DNA of 50,702 nt, taken from Chthoniobacteraceae bacterium (lineage in GTDB: Bacteria > Verrucomicrobiota > Verrucomicrobiia > Chthoniobacterales > Chthoniobacteraceae). This document shows positions 44,642 to 50,702 of this stretch, piece by piece. The translations under genes and the position numbers were made by a program. Position 1 is the stretch's first letter. Each line of letters begins with the position of its first letter. The notes below the pieces were generated by a model that ran no database searches, was not told the origin of the DNA, and saw only the letters and a program-made list of their open reading frames with translations. Location: contig CANIWM010000043.1 of the NCBI GenBank assembly GCA_947471505.1, positions 1 to 50,702 of the forward strand. Reading direction: 5' to 3'.

Positions 44642-45864
44642 TTCCCGATGCAGATGAGCCGTGAAAAAGTACGCACGAACATCTTCCCGCCGCTCACTGC
44701 GGGGGTCGCGTAGCTCTCCTTTTCGCTGAGTGGGAAGCGCTGGATGAGCTCGAATTTCTCGCCGGCTGCGATGCTCACGAGTTCGCCAGCGCGGGTGAGG
44801 TTGTAGATCCGTCCGCCTTTTCCGCCGATGCAGATGGGGCTGGCGTAGTAGGGGCCTTCCACGCGTTCGCTCCAGAGTTGCTCGTTCGTCGCGGCGCGGA
44901 TGCACGTCACGGTGCCGTTTTCTTTCCACAGGAAAAGGAGGTCGCCGACGACGATGGGCGTGGGCACATAAGCGCCGATGCGGACGATTTCGTAGGCTTG
45001 CTCGGGCTTGGACTCGGCGGTGCCTTTCACCACTTTGATCTCGCTCGCGGCTTGTCCCTGCCCGCTCTGGACGACGACCCAGCCTTCGCCGGTGATGACG
45101 GGCGAGGCGACGGTGCGGAGCTTGAAAATATCGGAGATGGCCCAGAGTTGCTTGCCCGTCGCGGGGTCGAGGCCGAGGAGGCCGTTATCCGTGGAGAGAC
45201 TCACGAGTTGGGATGATTTTGCGGCTAAGCATGGAGTGGCGATGGAGTGTTGGCCGCCTTTGAGTTCGTTCTTCCACAGCGTCTTGCCCGTCGCCGCGTC
45301 GTAGGCCTCGATGAACGAGCCGGGCTCATCCTGGCTGCTCTGCAAATAGACCACGCCCTTCTCCACAATCGGCGAAGCTCCCGGTCCGTGTTGCGATTTG
45401 AAAGTGCCGAGGTCGCGCTTCCAAACCTCGTGTCCATCGGCCTGCGCGAGCGCGACGAGCTGGCTCCCATCCGGTCCTGCGAACCAAGCATACACGCGCT
45501 CCGCATCCACGGTGCAGGACGGCGACGCGAAGCTATTGTCGGCATGTTTTTTATACCCGCCCGTCGCGTACTCGCGGAACCACTCCACCTTGCCGGTCTT
45601 CGCATTGACCGAGACGACGCTGCGCTTCGCCAACTCCGCCTGCCGCGCATCCGGCGTGCAAGTGACGAAGACATGGTCGCCCCAAACCACCGGCGACGAG
45701 TGCCCCGTGCCCGGCAGCGTGCAAGACCAAGCGATGTCTTTCTCCGTGAGCTGCGCAGGCAGATTCGCCGTGGCGAGGCCCGAGCCATTCGGCCCGCGAA
45801 AGCGCGTCCATTCCTGAGCATTGGCGACGGTTACGAGGAGAAGTGTAGAAAGAATGATCTTCAT
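44638..45864 (-). CDS. Secreted PQQ-like beta-propeller protein
   Basis: 408 residues with signal peptide MKIILSTLLLVTVANAQ. Propeller blades carry the PQQ-like pattern AxTGKxxW: NAKTGKVEWFRE, DAATGKTLWKNE, DPATGKQLWAIS and RAATNEQLWSER. The opening EWTRFRGPNGSG is typical of the large family of such proteins in Planctomycetes and Verrucomicrobia. Catalytic PQQ-dehydrogenase residues were not recognised, so a binding or assembly role is as likely as an enzyme. Its last bases overlap the avtA start. Confidence 0.88.
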   Translation of the reverse strand: MKIILSTLLLVTVANAQEWTRFRGPNGSGLATANLPAQLTEKDIAWSCTLPGTGHSSPVVWGDHVFVTCTPDARQAELAKRSVVSVNAKTGKVEWFREYATGGYKKHADNSFASPSCTVDAERVYAWFAGPDGSQLVALAQADGHEVWKRDLGTFKSQHGPGASPIVEKGVVYLQSSQDEPGSFIEAYDAATGKTLWKNELKGGQHSIATPCLAAKSSQLVSLSTDNGLLGLDPATGKQLWAISDIFKLRTVASPVITGEGWVVVQSGQGQAASEIKVVKGTAESKPEQAYEIVRIGAYVPTPIVVGDLLFLWKENGTVTCIRAATNEQLWSERVEGPYYASPICIGGKGGRIYNLTRAGELVSIAAGEKFELIQRFPLSEKESYATPAVSGGKMFVRTFSRLICIGK

Positions 45865-46036
45865 GCTGGGAGGCAGTCTGAAAATCGGTGGCGACGGAAG
45901 GATAAAAACGCGGGTTCGTTCGTGTGGGAGAACTTCCGCTATGGGGAAATGAGCGATTGCGCGGGGCGAAAGCTGTGCAATAAAACTCGCGTATGGCAGG
46001 TTTGCTATTCTGCCCCTCCATCCAACGCTTCACATT

Positions 46037-49000
46037 ATGAATTTCCCTGTCTTACTGCGCCGTGTCTCGGCGATTGCTCTCTGCTTTGCGGCTTTTTTGC
46101 GCCTGCTCACGCTCCCCGCTTCGGCGCAGGTGTATGAGAAGGTGTTCGACTTCGGCGGGTCTGTGAACTTGGTCAACAAAGGATGCAGTCCTCGGGCCGC
46201 TTTGGTGCAGGCAAGTGATGGCAACTTTTACGGCACGACCGCCTATGGCGGCGCCAGTGACCGCGGAACCGTCTTTCGGATGACGCCTGCCGGGATCCTT
46301 ACCACGCTGGTGGATTTCACCGACCACGTCGGACAGAATCCGACCGCTGCCGTGGTGCAGGGGAGCGATGGCAACCTGTATGGCACGACATCTTCCGGCG
46401 GAGAAACTAACAACGGAACCGTCTTTCGGATGACGCCCACTGGTGCGCTAACGACACTGGTGCAATTCACCGGCGCCTCGGGAAGCAACAAGGGAGGTTC
46501 TCCATACGCCGGCTTGGTGCAGGGTAGCGACGGAAGCTTCTATGGCACCACCTCTTCCGGGGGGGCGAATGGTCTCGGCACCGTTTTCAAGATGACGCCC
46601 GGCGGAGTGCTGACGACTTTAGTGGAGTTCAGCGGCGGCAACGGACGAAATCCTGCTGCCGTCCTGGTTCAGGGCATCAATGGCAACTTCTACGGCACGA
46701 CCCGAGGCGGTGGCGCGAATGACCTCGGCACCGTTTTCAAGATGACCCCGTTTGGAGCGCTGACGACGTTGGTGGAGTTCACCGGCAACGGCGCGGGCAA
46801 CAAAGGGGCTGACCCTCGAGCTGGCTTGGTTCAGGGCAGCGATGGCAGCTTCTACGGCACGACAACTTATGGCGGCGCGAACGCCAACTACGGCACGGTC
46901 TTTAAATTGGATCCAAACGCGCCCCCAAATACCGGGCTGACGACGTTGATAGAATTCGACCCCGGAATTACAAATAACGCAGGCGGATTTATCGCCGGAT
47001 TGGTGCAGGGCAGCGATGGCAACTTCTACGGCACGTCTTTGGGCGGCGGAAGCGGCTACGGCACCGTGTTCAAGATGACCCCCGCCGGGTCGCTGACAAC
47101 TTTGGTGGAATTCACGGGACGCGAAGGAAGCAACAAGGGAGGTGATCCTGCCGCGGGCTTGGTGCAGGGAAGGGATGGTTTTTTTACGGCACGACCAATT
47201 ATATCGACGACGGGGCAGCGCTGCTCGGCTGCGGCACCGTATTCAAGGTGACGTCGGCAGGCACGATGACGACGCTGGTGGTATTTGCAGGCTCGGGAAC
47301 GAGCAACACGCCCCGTGAGCCTATCGCCGGCTTGGTGGAGGGCAGCGATGGGAACTTCTACGGCACGACGTTTGGCGGGGGCACGAATGACTGGGGCACC
47401 GTCTTTAAGATGACGCCCGGCGGGGTGCTGACGACACTTGTGGAATTCAACGGAATTAACGGAAGATTCCCCTACGCTGGCTTGGTGGAGGGCAGCGATG
47501 GCAACTTTTACGGCACAACCTTTGTGGGCGGTGGTGTAAGCGGGCCCGGCTTTGAAATTGGCTACGGCACGGTGTTTAAGATGACACCCGCTGGTGTCCT
47601 GACGACGTTGGTTGAGTTTAGCGGTAACGGTGTGAGCAACAAGGGGGCTTTACCTGAAGCTGGCTTGATTCAGGGCAGCGATGGGAACTTCTACGGCACG
47701 ACGTCGCGTGGCGGCGCGAATGACCTTGGCACCGTCTTTAAGATGACGGCCGGCGGGGTATTGATGACATTGGTTGAATTCACAGGCGATGAATTGACCA
47801 ACAAGGGAGCCCTACCTTCTTCTGCCTTGGCGCAGGACACTGATGGGAACTTCTACGGGACGACTGCGTCTGGTGGTATCGGGTATTTCGCAGGGAATCC
47901 AAATTCAGGAAACGGAACGGTCTTCAAGATGACCCCAGCCGGAGTTCTAACCACGCTAGTCGAGTTCACCGGCAACGGTGCCAGTAACAAGGGGGGGGAT
48001 CCATACGCTGCCTTGGTGCAGGGTAGTGATGGAAGCTTCTACGGCACAACTGTAGGAGGCGGCGCGAGCAACCGCGGCACTGTCTTCAAGATGACGCCTG
48101 CCGGAGCGCTGACGACGCTGGTGGAGTTCACAGGCAATGGAGCCAGCAACAAGGGTAGGAGTCCTGCAGCGTTGGTGCAGCGCAGCGACGGCAACTTCTA
48201 CGCCACGACCGAATATGGCGGCCCGAACGATTTCGGGACTGTCTTTAAGGTGACGCCTGCAGGATCACTGACCACGCTGCTGGAGTTTACCGATCCCTTC
48301 GGCGGCGGCAGCTCCAAAGGTCACCCTCGCGGCGCGTTGTTACAGGGCAGCGACGGAAACCTCTACGGGACCACATCGGGAGGTGGTGGAAGTGTATATC
48401 GTCTGATCTTTCCCGGCCCCCCGCTCATCGCCCCGGTCAATGCGGTCGCAGAAAGCACAACCGCCCTTCTGACAGCCAAGATCAATGCGCGGGGTGCGAT
48501 TACGGCAGTGCAGATCGAATACGGGACGGACGGCGTGAATTTTCCGAACACCATCCCAGTGACGGTCAACTTGACCGGCTACCAGACCACGCTCCTCGGT
48601 AGGACGCTAGGCGATTTGAGTCTCGGCACGAGCTACTTTTACCGCTTCCGCGCGGTGAGCAGCGCGGGAACGACCGTGAGTTCCGTGTCGAGTTTCTCAA
48701 CGCTCGCAGCACCGATGGCGGTGGCCAATGCGATTAGCGATCTGGCAGCGGGCGTCGGACCGAACTCGGCGAGCGCGCGTTTCAACGGCACGGTCAACGC
48801 GCGGAACTACGCCGCGACGGCGATTTTTGAATGGGGAACGGATGGGAACACATTTCCCAACACTGCTCCTGCGGTGCCGGGGACGGTGAATGGGAATACG
48901 CCCGTCGCTGTGAGTGCGGCGGTGGCGGGGCTGGTGAAAGGGACGCCTTATTTTTACAGGGTGCGGGCGACGAATGCGGGCGGGGTGGCGGTTTCGGGGA

Positions 49001-50702
49001 CGCAGAGTTTCACGACGCTGACGGAGCCGCTGGCCACGCTGGGCGCGTCGTTTGCGCTGACGACTACGAGCGTGCGCGTGAACGGCACGGTGCGGGCGCG
49101 GAACTCGGATGCGCAGGTGTTTTTTGACTACGGGACGGATGGCGTGAACTTCCCCAATAGCGTCGGGGCGACGCCGGGGCTGGTGACGGGCGATGCGGTG
49201 ACGGCGGTGAGCGCGGACCTCACGAATCTGGCGCAAGGGGTGACTTACCACGTCCGGGTGCGCGCGGTGAGCGCGGGCGGGACGGGCTTTAGCGGGACGG
49301 GGACTCTGCAAGTGGCGGTGCTCTCGGGCTTTCTCCAGCAGGCTCCGGTGGCGGTGGGGCTGGAGGAGCGGTCGGGGTTTCTTTTCGTGAATTTGATCCC
49401 GTCGGGCATCGGGGCGGGGTGGCGGTTTGTGGGGGAGCAGAGTTGGCGGGCGTCGGGGGTGCCGGTGGGGAGCTTGACGACTGGGGATCGGGAAATCGAA
49501 TACCGTCCGGCGGCGGGGTACGACCAGCCCTTGCGGGAGACGGTGAGCATCATCAGCGGAGGGGAGGCGACGTTCATCGAGCGGGAGTATTATGAAATCG
49601 CGGAGCCCGGCGGGACGGGCGGGATGATCGTGCTTCTGCGGCCCGAAGCACTGACGTTGCCTGCGCTGTCGGTCGAGCAGCGGGCGCAGTGGCGGCTGCT
49701 GGGCGAGGATGAAAGTGCGTGGCGTGAGAGCGGGGCGACGCTGGATGGATTGCGGCCCGGCGCGTATCTCGTGGAGGCGAAGCCGCTGGCCGGGCGGGCG
49801 ACTCCGCCGAACCTCTCGGTGACGGTGACGGCAGGGGTGACGGCGACGGCGGCGACGACGTATTTTCTCGCAGATGCGGTGACGGGGACGGCGGCTTCGC
49901 TGCTCCCGTTTGAAACGGTAACGGGCAGCCCAAACTTGCCCTACCAATACGTCGGCCAGCTCCGCAGCGATGCGGGCGCGGGGAGCGGCTTCGTGGTGCG
50001 CGCGCGTGTAGTGGCGACGGCGGCGCATGTGGTCTTTGATGATGCCACGCTCTCCGCCGCGACGGGCCAGCAGTGGCTCTTTCAGCGCGACCGCGTGAGC
50101 CACGAACCCAAGCCGCAACTCCCGCGCGGCGCGTATCTTTTCGCAGGCTACTCGGCGCAGCGCACGGCGGAGAATACGCCCGGCACCAGCTCGCCCGCTT
50201 CGCAGACGCTGGATGCGGCAGCGGTGTATTTCTTGGAAGACGCAGGGCGCGGCAGCTTCGCGGGCTATTTGGCGAGCGATGCGACGCCGAACGAATGGCT
50301 GGCGTCCTCCGCGCTGAAAACGCTCGTGGGCTATCCCATCACGGGTATCTCCGCGAGCGCGCAGGGCCGGATGCACGCGACTCCGCTGATGAACGCAGCT
50401 TTCACCCACTCGTTCGGGCGCACCTACACGACGGCGAATATCCGCAGCAGCGGCGGCGCGTCGGGCGGGCCGCTGTGTGTGCAGTTTGAGGGCGGAGCCT
50501 ACTACCCGGCGGCGATCTTTCTCGGCGGCAGCGGGCAGACGGTCGTGCGGGTGATTGATAGCGACCTCATCGAGATGTTTAACCGTGGAGAAATCAGCGG
50601 CAACGGCGGCGACAATAACGGCACCGGCGGCATCACGCATACCAGCAGTCCGCTTTCTGGCGGCACCGCAGCGGGCGCTTCGCTGAAAGTGACACTCGGC
50701 AA
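46037..50702 (+). CDS. GloVer-repeat protein with fibronectin-like modules and trypsin-like domain; frame changes at 47179-47185; runs off right edge
   Basis: ATG 46037 opens a signal peptide (ALCFAAFLRLLTLPASAQ). The protein has about 14 repeats of the GloVer type (SDGNFYGTT..GG, GTVFKMTPAG.LTTLVEF). The first frame ends at 47251, but at a run of seven T (47179-47185) the repeat pattern jumps by one base. It then continues without a stop to the window edge, so one T appears to be missing. After the repeats come three fibronectin-like modules (GTSYFYRFRAVSSAGTTVS and similar). A trypsin-like domain follows: GSGFVV with ATAAHVV (His codon at 50026), a candidate Asp at 50212, and GGASGGPL (Ser codon at 50461). 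Likely secreted and surface-bound. The frame change could be a sequencing error, a mutation or slippage. Confidence 0.85.

Noticed and set aside
46200-48400. Tandem DNA repeats of about 160 bp
   Set aside because: They encode GloVer protein repeats and keep reading frame; they are not a separate repeat element.

Overview
The window looks like a chromosomal segment of a GC-rich member of the Verrucomicrobiota. The assignment rests on protein families rather than a marker gene. There are two DUF1501 proteins, two DUF1549/DUF1553 proteins with planctomycete-type cytochrome c motifs, a PSCyt1-WD40 protein, a large GloVer-repeat protein (a family named after Gloeobacter and Verrucomicrobia), a DUF3500 protein, and many exported beta-rich proteins. 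The only RNA gene seen is a tRNA-Thr. No phage, transposase, CRISPR array or plasmid function was seen.

Layout. 1-1.5 kb: the end of a large surface protein (minus strand) that runs off the left edge and appears frameshifted near its 5' side. 1.7-5.6 kb: ferredoxin, a fused CysN-CysC protein behind a perfect palindrome, and a stand-alone DUF1501 protein. 5.6-8.7 kb (minus): zinc-ribbon membrane protein, YacG, and a protein fusing an MbnP-like domain to a MauG/MbnH-like di-haem domain. 8.9-11.5 kb: a tight three-gene plus-strand operon of a cysteine-dioxygenase-like cupin, a caspase-like/methyltransferase fusion, and a glutamate/aspartate-racemase relative with altered active-site residues. 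11.5-15.9 kb: Mfd and DUF3500. 15.9-22.3 kb: an RTX-type giant of about 2,140 residues. 22.4-24.3 kb: a four-gene membrane-protein operon with a small winged-helix regulator. Two CTTTG-N5-CAAAG sites lie in front of it, and a third lies in front of the next gene, ispH. 24.3-26.6 kb: ispH, a ferritin-like protein and a lipoprotein. 26.6-34.0 kb (minus): TPR protein, coiled-coil lipoprotein, bacterial lysyl oxidase, PQQ-type sugar dehydrogenase and an orphan ABC ATPase. 34.2-43.2 kb: PSCyt1/DUF1549/DUF1553, then a four-gene unit (DUF1549/1553, DUF1501, PPC-domain protein, PSCyt1-WD40). The last gene carries a nested palindromic repeat inside its signal-peptide region. 43.3-45.9 kb: tRNA-Thr, avtA and a PQQ-like propeller protein. 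46.0 kb to the right edge: a GloVer-repeat protein that changes frame at a run of seven T and ends in a trypsin-like protease domain.

How the parts fit together. Much of the window encodes exported redox and surface proteins: di-haem peroxidase-like, lysyl oxidase (lysine tyrosylquinone type), PQQ dehydrogenase, and multi-gene cytochrome/DUF1501 sets. Housekeeping functions (mfd, ispH, avtA, yacG, tRNA) are interspersed. The strongest candidates for undescribed biology are the cupin/caspase-methyltransferase/racemase operon, the MbnP-MbnH-type fusion, the local CTTTG-N5-CAAAG regulon and the palindrome embedded in a reading frame. All functions are inferred from motifs read by eye; no database search was run.
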